Below the pieces are notes generated by a model, which ran no database searches, was not told the DNA's origin, and worked only from the letters and a program-made list of their open reading frames with translations. From Lingula anatina (lineage: Eukaryota; Brachiopoda; Lingulata; Lingulida; Lingulidae): DNA of 64,000 bases. Made by a program: the position numbers and the translations under genes. Location: positions 939,582 to 1,003,581 of the forward strand of contig NW_019774958.1 in assembly GCF_001039355.2 (NCBI RefSeq). The letters are read 5' to 3'. Positions 51,301 through 60,057 of the stretch are shown here, piece after piece; the stretch's first letter is position 1; every line of letters starts with the position of its first letter.

Positions 51301-53831
51301 GATTAACTCTACCTGTAATAATAATAATAATAATAACAATAATAATAATAATAATACTTTTCTTTCTGATTTTCAATACATATTCACAACATTTGTATCC
51401 TCATTTCATTGCATCACACTCTTAACTGTAAATTGTGACTACTAATATTTAAACCACGGAAATTCTATTATCTTAAAGAGCTTCTGACACTTTCCAACAT
51501 ATCTAATACATAACAACATACTGCTGGATATATATAAATGTGCAGCTTTAGTTCTTCTCCATGGTAAAGGTTATGTTTCAAAGGAAGAAGCATCAATTAA
51601 TCCTGACACCCCAGCTCTTTAAAACCTCAAATTCTCACAAATTCACCAGAAATCAGTCATTTCACCATAAAATTAGCTAACTAACTGGACAAACAACGAA
51701 ACAAAAATTTTAACTAGATCAAGGATATATTTGACTAAATGCTTTAAAGATTTTTAACTTCCCTAAGCCACAAGGCTTAAATTTTACGACCAGTACATAA
51801 AGCCTGGACACTGAGGTATACACAAACAGCCAACAGTCTGGGAATTTTATCTAGATCATGAGATGTCTGCATCAACATCTAATGCACCAGTCTAATTACT
51901 AGCAGCTTCCCTTTGAAGTCTAGATTATTGAGGGGTCACTGCAACTTCTTGCATAATTGGTATTTTAATTGATTCTTTACAAAACAAGGGTCTGTTTACA
52001 GCTGTTAAATATTACATTTTGCAACTTGCCTTTAATGTCAATGTGTCTGGGAGTGAAAACAACCTGTTCCTGCAGAGTATGGTTATAAATTTATATCAAA
52101 ACAAAATACACAAAGCAACTGGAAAATTGAAATGTAATTAGCCACTCTTATTTCAAACTCGGAGTCCATTTGAACAAATTTGATTAAATTAAGGTCAATA
52201 TTAAAGGATATTATATTCAGACACATTCTTTTCAGCATTTATCAAAAGTCATTATCATTTATCAAAAATCCAGAGTAAATCTGATTTGGACAAAGCAGTT
52301 TTTAATGTGGTAAATGTACACACCCTTGCTCTAACCAGTGGCTATGTTAAAACAGGTGGTTTATTTCCACTACAGACGTCATCTCAGGCACCGTATCACT
52401 TTTCCACAGGTGTCTTTGAAAAATATTAATACTCGATAACCAGACACTGGATTACTGATGATAAGGGACTTAAAAGCTACAGGTCTGATTTTACAAAAGA
52501 AGTTTAACCCAAATATTGGTCTTCACTTTTACAAAAAAAAAAACATTCATGTTTAACCAAATAATAAGTTTGGTCTTCACCAGATTACTTAAAGCTGCAC
52601 AAAGTGGAATGGACACAGACATGCTGAAACTGTCGGTGCGATCGGTCATGACCAGGAAAATTTGTCTGGACCGGAAGAAAATTGTACTTGGTCGGTCCAA
52701 AGGCCTTTTTTTATCATCACACAGAGAAAGCAGCATGTAGATTACTGCTTTGGGTACCTGCACATGGCTCATGGCACACACAAAGGGAAAATGTTATGTC
52801 CACCTTTTCCTTGAGGACACTGGCTTGGAGAACATAAATGTGCTTGCCAGTGTCATAGAGGATTGTAGGATCTGGAAATCTATTTATGCTGTTGCTTAAT
52901 TAATGATGTTGACGGGTCCACCATCAATAAGATTGATTGATTTGGTTTTCTCTACTTCTATGGTCTAATTAAGCTACTCCTAAAATGAATACTCCCTCCT
53001 TAATCACTAATCACCAAGATATATTCAGGCCAATCACCAAGAATTCCTGAATCACAGTTCACGCAGAATATTGGGCTCAAATAATGCATCACGCTTGAAA
53101 AATAAGACCAATCATGCGAAATGCAAAAGGTATTTCCTACCCTCTATCATAGACTGGGGATTGGGGTTGGGGCTGATCTGCCTGATGGCAATAATTCATT
53201 AATCACAATCGATTAAGAATAAAGTAGTAATTAAGCAATTAAGATGTGGTCTCACTATAAACAATTTATGGATGATTAACAATTTTTTATAACTTTTTTG
53301 AGACATAAAACTGATCCAATGTTTCAAGTAATTCTTTTCCGATTGCAGAGGTTTAACAATGTTTTCAGAATACATGTATTTTAAAGGGAGAGATGTAGTG
53401 CAGACATTTAAAAGTTTATGACATTGAGTAATGCGGATTTTTCTGCCATATGCAATAATATTTATGAATTTAGTTTTAGTTTAGTTTTGTTACATGGGAA
53501 AGCTGACAAGTTTATGAGTAGACAATAGGAAACATCTTAGTCTATCTTTGAAATAAGAAAATTAACTGATATCAAATAGTCGAACAGAAAAACCGTAGCC
53601 TTCCGGCTTCGGTTCCCAAAAATACAAAATAATGCCGTCATTTGAACTTGTCGAGCACAATTTTGGCAGAATTTCCCACCGCTTATCGCCTTTCCTACGA
53701 CAAATTAGTAATAGAGATCATGTATAACTAAATAACTGCTTTATGGAAGCTCAAAACAGTGAATATGAAGAAAAAACTCACCTAAATATTACTCTACCTC
53801 CTTCCTCGTCTGCCAGAAATGTTACATGCAT
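39226..53831 (-). CDS. mxt: Mextli homologue: MIF4G-like, KH and eIF4E-binding translation factor (~1110 aa)
   Basis: Coding exons in transcript order: 53831-53782, 53181-53141, 52871-52804, 51312-51191, 50849-50728, 48522-48344, 47814-47480, 47250-47189, 47035-46964, 46643-46586, 46159-46096, 45585-45232, 44907-44836, 44494-44450, 41862-41629, 41424-40299, 39857-39666 and 39362-39226. Phases agree throughout (1110 residues). Residues about 15-190 are helical, ending ARVLVMDVLEARARKW like the close of a MIF4G domain. A KH domain lies at about 312-385 with GVAG in the GxxG position. Near 1077 is YSREFLM, a canonical YX4L-phi eIF4E-binding site whose flank resembles 4E-BPs. This triple architecture defines Mextli, an invertebrate eIF4E-binding protein that promotes translation in Drosophila. 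It is longer than the fly protein because of a 375-codon disordered exon. The start codon and the exon 5 acceptor are the least certain points. Confidence 0.8.
39666..39857 (-). CDS. mxt: Mextli coding exon 17
   Basis: Encodes GSRVVMGGRISSGNVAVRPP through RRENFARAARKLYGEQGK. The acceptor is TTTCCAG; the donor AAAAG|GTTTGG is weak but gives the correct phase. Confidence 0.65.
40299..41424 (-). CDS. mxt: Mextli coding exon 16, long disordered acidic region
   Basis: 1126 nt encode residues about 627-1001. The first ~90 residues (NWEDLDSVTPFVFGKDQF to about EDWKSGY) look ordered. The rest is acidic and Ser/Thr-rich, with degenerate repeats of the type TPEKxxDS (nt 40700-40400). It ends DTKSAGKAG at a GTAGAT donor. 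Confidence 0.8.
41629..41862 (-). CDS. mxt: Mextli coding exon 15
   Basis: 234 nt, phase 0 at both ends. It carries three tandem 21-nt units encoding VVKATEP-like heptapeptides (about nt 41780-41715) and ends TTGEFYRGQDDL. A poly-A-rich tract (plus strand 41864-41892), T-rich on the coding strand, serves as the acceptor's pyrimidine tract. Confidence 0.7.
41991..42002. repeat. LINE target-site duplication, left
   Basis: TGATAATTGACC, identical to 44386-44397. Confidence 0.9.
42003..44385 (+). mobile_element. 5'-truncated, degenerate non-LTR retrotransposon (LINE), antisense in a Mextli intron
   Basis: Reverse-transcriptase blocks are readable in order: NGKAAGMD with the DPNNYR box (42161-42496), QAGFRKGYSTQDHIF (about 42545-42595), YVDFHKAFDCINHQYLW (about 42650-42710), the catalytic YADD (about 42975) and MEKTKVIVF (about 43075). 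Frameshifts and stops break the frame, so it is inactive. It begins after any endonuclease domain, as in 5' truncation during target-primed reverse transcription. It ends with a short ACTTTGA-type tail after AATAAA. A perfect 12-bp direct repeat, TGATAATTGACC, flanks it. The clade is not assigned. Confidence 0.9.
44386..44397. repeat. LINE target-site duplication, right
   Basis: TGATAATTGACC, identical to 41991-42002. Confidence 0.9.
44450..44494 (-). CDS. mxt: Mextli coding exon 14
   Basis: 45 nt, phase 0, encoding EAKNVIGNHFRRLHQ. Donor CAG|GTATGT and acceptor TTTTTCAG are both good. Confidence 0.7.
44836..44907 (-). CDS. mxt: Mextli coding exon 13
   Basis: 72 nt, phase 0, IYSLQVNLDQGQLTLSGENL. 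It uses the CATTTCAG acceptor; the nearby TTTACAG 8 nt downstream would give an early stop. Confidence 0.65.
45232..45585 (-). CDS. mxt: Mextli coding exon 12
   Basis: 354 nt, phase 0. A Ser/Arg-rich, disordered linker after the KH domain with SRSRSPSFTGSLTPSPTP, followed by a more ordered end with VKMVNEVLINADCFYR. Donor AGA|GTAAGT. Confidence 0.75.
46096..46159 (-). CDS. mxt: Mextli coding exon 11, KH C-terminal helix
   Basis: Encodes LDAVELIEKLVAMDYNDIDA, fitting the last helix of a KH fold. Acceptor TTTTTAG, donor AGG|GTAAGT. Confidence 0.7.
46586..46643 (-). CDS. mxt: Mextli coding exon 10, KH middle strand
   Basis: 58 nt encode CQDRIERDAIITAKTKEDI, matching KH strand beta-3 and the turn into helix C. 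Donor CT|GTAAGA. Confidence 0.65.
46964..47035 (-). CDS. mxt: Mextli coding exon 9, KH GxxG loop
   Basis: 72 nt encode VIGVAGARIKLIEGATDTII. GVAG occupies the RNA-binding GxxG position but lacks the usual basic residue between the glycines. The donor AAGT|GTTAGT is chosen because it alone keeps the KH frame into exon 10 with a full-length variable loop. Confidence 0.65.
47189..47250 (-). CDS. mxt: Mextli coding exon 8, start of KH domain
   Basis: Encodes KPDKDEYVFDIGIPYQQCGK, the first KH strand and the residues leading into the GxxG helix. Acceptor CTCTCTTTCCAG, donor AAAAG|GTTTGT. Confidence 0.7.
47480..47814 (-). CDS. mxt: Mextli coding exon 7, disordered linker
   Basis: 335 nt join the MIF4G-like region to the KH domain. 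Rich in Ser/Val/Gln, with degenerate SPVQSAV repeats (nt 47650-47560), ending RQKYSSPK. Acceptor CAATTTAG, chosen by phase over a nearby TTCCAG. Confidence 0.65.
48344..48522 (-). CDS. mxt: Mextli coding exon 6, end of MIF4G-like region
   Basis: Encodes TLNLIFNTIRQAAKDQCL and then ARVLVMDVLEARARKW, the last helix pair typical of MIF4G HEAT repeats. Donor CAG|GTGGGT. Confidence 0.75.
49626..50178. mobile_element. 553-bp MITE, PIF/Harbinger-like, in a Mextli intron
   Basis: Terminal inverted repeats of 17 bp (TACCCCATTCACACTAC at 49626-49642; its inverse with one change at 50162-50178). They are flanked by TAA on both sides (49623-49625, 50179-50181), the 3-bp TWA duplication typical of PIF/Harbinger elements. 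No coding sequence. Confidence 0.75.
50728..50849 (-). CDS. mxt: Mextli coding exon 5, MIF4G-like helices
   Basis: Encodes SLREAEQIVYKLSDRKASLQ and then EVSNLCSTLKRHGKELETRN, amphipathic helices. The acceptor (GTTGTCCAG) is inferred from phase. An alternative acceptor 10 nt upstream (ATTATAG) would need a different exon 4 end. Confidence 0.6.
51191..51312 (-). CDS. mxt: Mextli coding exon 4
   Basis: Encodes VELISQWYHHGRAWAWREDE and onward to DTARYC. Its acceptor lies in an (AAT)n tract (TTATTATTACAG), so the microsatellite forms the polypyrimidine and branch region. Donor CAG|GTCTTA. Confidence 0.65.
52804..52871 (-). CDS. mxt: Mextli coding exon 3
   Basis: 68 nt encode DPTILYDTGKHIYVLQASVL. 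The acceptor is ATTTCCAG. The donor here reads AAAAG|GTGGAC; in the second copy at 57120 it reads AAAAG|GTAACA. Confidence 0.65.
53141..53181 (-). CDS. mxt: Mextli coding exon 2
   Basis: 41 nt encode QISPNPNPQSMIE. Acceptor GCCATCAG, donor AGG|GTAGGA. Phase fits both neighbours. Confidence 0.6.
53782..53831 (-). CDS. mxt: Mextli probable first coding exon
   Basis: ATG at 53831 opens MHVTFLADEEGGRVIF and ends at donor TTTAG|GTGAGT in phase 2. The start is assigned because it is the nearest ATG in the right phase; an upstream start is possible. Confidence 0.5.
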
Positions 53832-54352
53832 CTGCAGCACTTTTCTCCCGGCGTGATAAGGTTGTGACCAATCAAATACAAGGTGAAGGTCGATTTAAAG
53901 TTTTGTCTTGTCTAGGTTGGGTGGACACGCCAATTTAACTACATTTAACAATATTGTATTTTGATCCTATGGAAGTTTCTTATTTTCCTTTCTCTTCACT
54001 CCATTTAATTTTGCATACGATTTTTTCCTGTTTATTTATCCTCTTATTCTGCACGAGATTATATGTAATAATAAGTAATAATAATAAGTTTATTGAGCAC
54101 TAAATGGTATAAATACATTTGCAGGCTCACTAGGCTACATTATTTACACAATATATAAAGGATATACATTCATATATGTTTACATATGTATTATGCTTAA
54201 ATTACACGTGTTAAAGTATGTTATGCTATAAGGGTAATTAATTAGTTAAGCTATATACAGCATTATCAACAATTAGTGGCTGTGATGTACTAAATTGTAG
54301 GTGAACTATATATATTTTAACAGCAGTTTTTACGAATTCTGCTATTACTTTG
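53832..54352. other. Region upstream of Mextli
   Basis: Should contain the Mextli promoter and leader. No TATA box is evident and there is no coding sequence. Confidence 0.4.
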
Positions 54353-55119
54353 TACCATGGCCAATAGGAGCCTATACGCGTGCGTCTTTTAGACGCCCCT
54401 TTACATGCGAAAACGACAAGGCCTATGCTGCATTCGTCTTTTATTACAGAGCTTCAGTTGAAACCCTATTAACCTAAAGGGCTCATGTTACTTTCAGCCA
54501 ATTAATTTGAAACAGAAGGACCGTCTTAAAACCTTTTATATTTGAATCCTTCAAAATAAAATTGTAAGGTTATATAATTATTACAAGCAATTAGCCACAC
54601 TGTTATGTAGATAGCACTAAATTGTGATGGGATTCAAATGAAAAAATGTTTTGGGACAGCACTTCTGTTTCAAATTAATTGGATTTGACATATAAGAGTT
54701 GGCTGAAAGTAACATGAGCCCTTTTATGTTAATAGTGTTTCAACTGACCCATGTCCAATAGTACATGTTGCGCGCATCTGTGTGGAGATAGATTTTGTTG
54801 GAGGTTTGTAAGAGTTGAAAGCGACATGACTCTCAAGGTCACGTCAACTTTGTTTATAAGGGTCTACTTATTCAGCTGCGAAAACCACACGTCATGCCTA
54901 TTTCATGTTTTATAACAGTGCCATTTGAGAGACAAACGTGACATGGGTCGTGTCAACCTCGCATCTAACGTGTTCAGTATGTGGCGAAAGAGACACAGCC
55001 ATGTCATTTTCAGCTCTCAAAGCTCTGTAGTAAAAGACGAACTCGGCATAGGCCTTGTCGTTTTCGCATGTAAAGGGGCGTCTAAAAGACACACGCGTAG
55101 GCTCCTATGGGCCATGGTA
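54353..55119. mobile_element. Nested foldback element
   Basis: Outer arms of about 100 bp (54353-54452 and 55020-55119) are inverted copies with roughly 90% identity, beginning TACCATGG. Inner arms (about 54453-54520 and 54661-54746) form a second inverted pair. Open frames inside it are by-products of the repeat. Confidence 0.75.
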
Positions 55120-55358
55120 ACTTTGAGGCTTTTTATGTACAGACACAGATGTGTCTGTACATATAGCCATCACCTGCGTCTGTCGTCGTCGCCGTGCACT
55201 TTGACCACCGATAACATGATAAGTGAAAAACCGTTTTACCTTTTGGCTTGAAACTTACAGAACTGATGAGCTTTCATAATATGCAGGTCAATTAAGTTCG
55301 AAAATCAGCATGATATGGCCATCTATATGGAAGTTATGCTGTTTTTTCACTTTTTTCA

Positions 55359-55359
55359 N
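55359..55359. other. Single N, contig join
   Basis: Ambiguous base exactly at the start of duplicated copy 2. Confidence 0.8.
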
Positions 55360-57592
55360 TAACAATAATAATAATAATAATACTTTTCTTTCTGATTTTC
55401 AATACATATTCACAACATTTGTATCCTCATTTCATTGCATCACACTCTTAACTGTAAATTGTGACTACTAATATTTAAACCACGGAAATTCTATTATCTT
55501 AAAGAGCTTCTGACACTTTCCAACATATCTAATACATAACAACATACTGCTGGATATATATAAATGTGCAGCTTTAGTTCTTCTCCATGGTAAAGGTTAT
55601 GTTTCAAAGGAAGAAGCATCAATTAATCCTGACACCCCAGCTCTTTAAAACCTCAAATTCTCACAAATTCACCAGATATCAGTCATTTCACCATAAAATT
55701 AGCTAACTAACTGGACAAACAACGAAACAAAAATTTTAACTAGATCAAGGATATATTTGACTAAATGCTTTAAAGATTTTTAACTTCCCTAAGCCACAAG
55801 GCTTAAATTTTACGACCAGTACATAAAGCCTGGACACTGAGGTATACACAAACAGCCAACAGTCTGGGGATTTTATCTAGATCATGAGATGTCTGCATCA
55901 ACATCTAATGCACCAGTCTAATTACTAGCAGCTTCCCTTTGAAGTCTAGATTATTGAGGGGTCACTGCAACTTCTTGCATAATTGGTATTTTAATTGATT
56001 CTTTACAAAACAAGGGTCTGTTTACAGCTGTTAAATATTACATTTTGCAACTTGCCTTTAATGTCAATATGTCTGGGAGTGCAAACAACCTGTTCCTGCA
56101 GAGTATGGTTATAAATTCATACCAAAACAAAATACATAAAGCAACTGGAAAATTGAAAAGCAATTAGCCACTCTTATTTCAAACTCAGAGTCCATTTGAA
56201 CAAATTTGATTAAATTAAGGTCAATATTAAAGGATATTATATTCAGACACATTCTTTTCAGCATTTATCAAAAGTCATTATCATTTATCAAAAATCCAGA
56301 GTAAACCTGATTTGGACAAAGCAGTTTTTAATGTGGTAAATATACACACCCTTGCTCTAACCAATGGCTATGTTAAAACAGGTGGTTTATTTCCACTACA
56401 GACCAGACACTGGACTCAGTGGAGTACTGATGATAAGGGACTTACAAGCTACAGGTCTGGTTTTACAAAAGAAGTTTAACCCAAAAATTGGTCTTCACTT
56501 TACCAAAAAAAACATACATGTTTAACCAAATTATAAGTTTGGTCTTCACCAGATTACTTAAAGCTGCACAAAGTGGAATGGACACAGACATGCTGAAACT
56601 GTCGGTGCGATCGGTCATGACCGGGAAAATTTCTCTGGACTGGTAGAAAATTGGACTTGGTCGGTCCAAAGGACCGACAAGAGTTTTAAGAACCGCAATT
56701 TTGAATTTACAGTCATCTTTTGACATACTTCACTAATAAAATTATATAAAATCCAAAGTGTTTTTTACCTTCTGTTTCAAAACTATCACTTTCACAAACA
56801 AAGTAAGCTACCCTAATCGTACTGGTAGTATCTGTCACAAAGGAATAGAGTGATTTCCGACACTCCATTCGACAAAAATCCATTCGGTCTGGCAAATTTT
56901 TCATTACTGCCGGTCCAAATGTCCAGACATTCTGAAAAGTTTTCAGCATGTCTGTGGACAAGGTGCCAAACATGAGAGCTCTATGTCACCTCTAAAATAA
57001 CAGACTGCGTATTGAGGGCATCTGGCCTTTTTTTATCATCACACAGACAAAGCAGCATATAGATTACTGCTTTGGGTACCTGCACATGGCTCATGGCACA
57101 CACAAAGCAAAAATGTTACCTTTTCCTTGAGGACACTGGCTTGGAGAACATAAATGTGCTTGCCAGTGTCATAGAGGATTGTAGGATCTGGAAATCTATT
57201 TATGCTGTTGCTTAATTAATGATGTTGACGGGTCCACCATCAATAAGATTGATTAATTTGGTCTAATTAAGCTACTCCTAAAATGAATACTCCCTCCTTA
57301 ACCACTAATCACCAAGACATATTCAGGCCAATCACCAAGAATTCCTGAATCACAGTTCACGCAGAATATTGGGCTCAAATAATGCATCACGCTTGAAAAA
57401 TAAGACCAATCATGCGGAATGCAAAAGGTATTTCCTACCCTCTATAATGGACTGGGGATTGGGGTTGGGGCTGATCTGCCTGATGGCAATAATTCATTAA
57501 TCACAATCGATCAAGAATAAAGTAGTAAGCAATTAAGATGTGGTCTCACTATAAACAATTTATGGATGATTAACAATTTTTTATAACTTTTT
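55360..57592. repeat. Duplicated segment, copy 2, with second copies of Mextli exons 3 and 2
   Basis: Starts on the base after the N at 55359, aligning with 51334, and matches copy 1 until 57592. Exon 3' is at 57187-57120 and exon 2' at about 57455-57415 (both minus, intact). It carries about 353 bp absent from copy 1 (56673-57025) and lacks about 60 bp near copy-1 position 52385. It lies 5' of the Mextli start, where exons 2-3 make no sense; an alternative-haplotype contig is likely. Confidence 0.85.
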
Positions 57593-57824
57593 ACCCCCAC
57601 CCTGTAACTTTCTGTAATTTTCACTTTTCAAACAGTTTTTTACATTTTCTTGTTCATCTATGTCAAAGCTGTTGAAATAAAATGCTTTTGTAATTACCTG
57701 TGGACTTTTTATTAGTTTTAATCACGTTTAATCCACCCCATTGAAATACAATGTTAGAATCTTCAATTTACACCCGCAGTCAATAACTTGCTGCGTTTTC
57801 GTTGGCTAACTCTAAGGTAATTTT
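57593..57824. repeat. Partial copy of the 57909-58481 foldback arm
   Basis: Direct copy of the left arm of the neighbouring foldback (ACCCTGTAACTTTCTG onward), starting where duplicated copy 2 stops matching copy 1 and ending at an N. Confidence 0.8.
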
Positions 57825-57825
57825 N
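57825..57825. other. Single N, contig join
   Basis: Ambiguous base at the end of the contig that contains duplicated copy 2. Confidence 0.8.
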
Positions 57826-57908
57826 AGAGTCTTTTCCAATCGTGAGCATGCGCAGTTCGCGCCATTTTGTGCGGGTTTGTTTCTCAGGGGGAAAGAGTAG
57901 AAGGGGCC

Positions 57909-58481
57909 TTCGGTACTTTTGTAGTATACCCCCCCCTCACCCTGTAACTTTCTGTAACTTTCACTTTTCAAACAGTTTTTTACATTTTATTGTTTATCCA
58001 TGTCAAAACTGTTGAAATAAAATGCTTTTGTAATTACCTGTGGACTTTTTATTAGTGTTAATCACGTTTAATCCAGCCCATTGAAATACAAAGTTAGAAT
58101 CTTCAATTTACACTCGCAGTCAATAACTTGCCGCATTTTCGTTGGCTAACCCTAAGGTAATTTTATGTGAACAAGTAGCTCATAATAACTTCACAGAGGA
58201 AATCCAAGTATACAATGTATCAATCCTATGTTCACATAAAATAAGGTAGAGTTAGCCAACGAAAACGCAGCAAGCTGCGGTTACATTGTAAATTTTCACA
58301 TTGTATTTCAATGGGGTGGATTAAACGTGATTAAAACTAATAAAAAAGACCACAGGTAATTACAAAAACATTTTATTTCAACAGCTTTGACAAAGGTGCA
58401 AAAGACACTGTAAAAAAATGTTTGAAAAATGAAAGTTTCAGGAAGTTACAGGGTGGGGGGGTATACTACAAAAGTACCGAA
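57909..58481. mobile_element. Foldback/MITE-like element, ~573 bp
   Basis: Left arm (57909 to about 58165) and right arm (about 58228-58481) are inverted copies. The outer ends read TTCGGTACTTTTGTAGTATA and its inverse, with a spacer of about 60 bp. No clear target-site duplication or coding capacity. Confidence 0.8.
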
Positions 58482-59316
58482 TGTCCTATCTTTGCTGTCG
58501 ATGAGGTACGTTTTTAGTTCTTTCATTGAAAAGTCATCAGGTACTTCTGCTAAATTTCTATTCCAACTGCTCCCATGAATATGTTTTCGAAAAAAATCAG
58601 GTGTTAACATGTTACGAAACTTTGAAAATTCAGATTGAAATGAGCACTCCTCGATATGGCGTCCGTCGTGTACACTCCACACTTTCCCCCTGAAACTTCA
58701 AATCCCGCAAAATCTCGAGTTCCCACGGATAATTTAGCGGAAGTCACGTGACCGTGGAAAAGACTCTATTGTAAAGTCAAAAACTGCAACATACTATTTT
58801 AAAAAATGTCTTCGCCAAGTCTCATAGTATTTCAAAAACACGAGAAAATCGAAATTTGGAAATAAGACAATGATGTTTCCCAGAACAATAAAGTAAAAAA
58901 AAAAAAAAAATGCATACTCGTCCAGTTTTTTACTAACTCTATCAGCACTAGAATGTAAGATGTATTGGTTCTATTGCAGATTCCACAACAGGTATATGCC
59001 ATACAATAATATATCTCCCTCTCTCTCTCTCTTTCCCTCATCCTTTGCTATAAACATCTCATATACCAGAGCAAAAGATTATATAAAAACCTGTATTCTG
59101 AGAATTTACGTAAGGTAGTGACGTCATCGTTGAGATTGCTCTGATAGAGTTTTCTGAATAGTAGACAAAAGAATCATCTTAATCATTTGAACGCTACATA
59201 CGTACATGAAAAATTATGATTCTTTGCATTACTTTCCTTTCTATTTTAATGTTCTTGGCGATTTGTACAGTATGCAAGACTTTTATAAGCAATCTCTCTT
59301 ATTGTCACTCCCTTAC
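58482..59316. other. Non-coding stretch
   Basis: A minus-strand open frame (MWSVHDGRHIEECSFQ..., 58682 to 58446) runs into the foldback end. A TCACGTGAC site near 58743-58751 lies just upstream of its ATG on the minus strand. It could be a relic first exon, but support is thin. Confidence 0.3.
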
Positions 59317-59562
59317 CTTTCACCAGTACTATTCCATCCCATGGAGGCAACCACGGTCAGGAGAGCAGCTGGTAGAATCAGACTAGTTGAAGGCTACATG
59401 TAGTATAAATGCCTTTAAACAGTAGTTAATCTCTCTCTCTCTCTCTCTCTCTCTTTCTCCCTCTCTCTCACCTTTGATCAAATTCTGGCGGCGACCACGG
59501 CCAAGGAAAGCTGAGAGTACAATTAACCCAAGACATATTTTGTAGGACGACCGCGGGCTCAT
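59317..59562 (-). CDS. Candidate first two exons of a secreted-protein gene
   Basis: Exon 1 (59562-59472) reads MSPRSSYKICLGLIVLSAFL followed by GRGRRQNLIK, a credible signal peptide, ending at donor AAAG|GTGAGA in phase 1. A possible exon 2 (59368-59317) follows acceptor TCTACCAG and ends at AAAG|GTAAGG. A (CT)n tract occupies the intron next to the donor. No further exons were found, so this is tentative. Confidence 0.3.
59429..59475. repeat. (CT)n microsatellite
   Basis: CT-rich run with a few interruptions. Confidence 0.9.
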
Positions 59563-59707
59563 CCTGTCGGTGTTCTGACTGATACTCCGAAATGCGATCT
59601 GACACACACCTTGAAAACGGGTAGTGTGGTCCGATATATCGGTTATTTCAGGTTCCTTATGTGCGGAGTCTGGTTGTTGGGTAGGCCTGAGTGCGCGCGT
59701 CTTCCGA

Positions 59708-59734
59708 ATCTCCCTCTCTCTATCTCTCTCTCTC

Positions 59735-59766
<32 letters not shown>

Positions 59767-59812
59767 CTAACTCTCTCTCTCTCTGTCTCTTTCTTCACAC
59801 ACACACACTATT
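59708..59812. repeat. (CT)n/(CA)n microsatellite cluster
   Basis: Alternating CT and CA runs. Confidence 0.9.
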
Positions 59813-59995
59813 ACTAGTTGACTTAAAATGCTTGTCAAACTGTTTCCGATTAGTTTAGTTTGAATGGTACCGTATAAAAATGTTATGTGTAAGTTAAAAC
59901 TGGGACTGGGAGAAATGACATTAGTCTTCAGTATTTCATGTCTTTACTGATAATGATGGTCCTGCTTTTGGCAGTTTTTAATTTAAACAAATCCT

Positions 59996-60057
59996 CTCTC
60001 CCTCTTTCTCTTTCTCTCTCTCTCGCTCTGTGTGTGTGTGTGTGTGTGTTTGTGTGT
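59996..60057. repeat. (CT)n(GT)n compound microsatellite
   Basis: CT run followed by a GT run. Confidence 0.9.

Larger units (their letters stand above)
51334..53298. repeat. Segment duplicated at 55360-57592, copy 1
   Basis: Near-identical to copy 2 over its whole length, with scattered base changes and several indels. It contains Mextli exons 2 and 3 and belongs to the intact gene. Confidence 0.9.

Noticed and set aside
54910-55251. Open frames on both strands of the foldback
   Set aside because: Generated by the inverted repeat arms.
56463-56973. Open frames in duplicated copy 2
   Set aside because: The corresponding region of copy 1 is disrupted by a 353-bp absence, with no sign of coding constraint.
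55360-57824. Genuine tandem duplication of Mextli exons
   Set aside because: Exact coincidence with two Ns, location upstream of exon 1 and allele-like divergence favour an assembly artefact.
58446-58682. 78-codon minus-strand frame next to the foldback
   Set aside because: Runs into the repeat arm and has no convincing donor. Kept only as a note.
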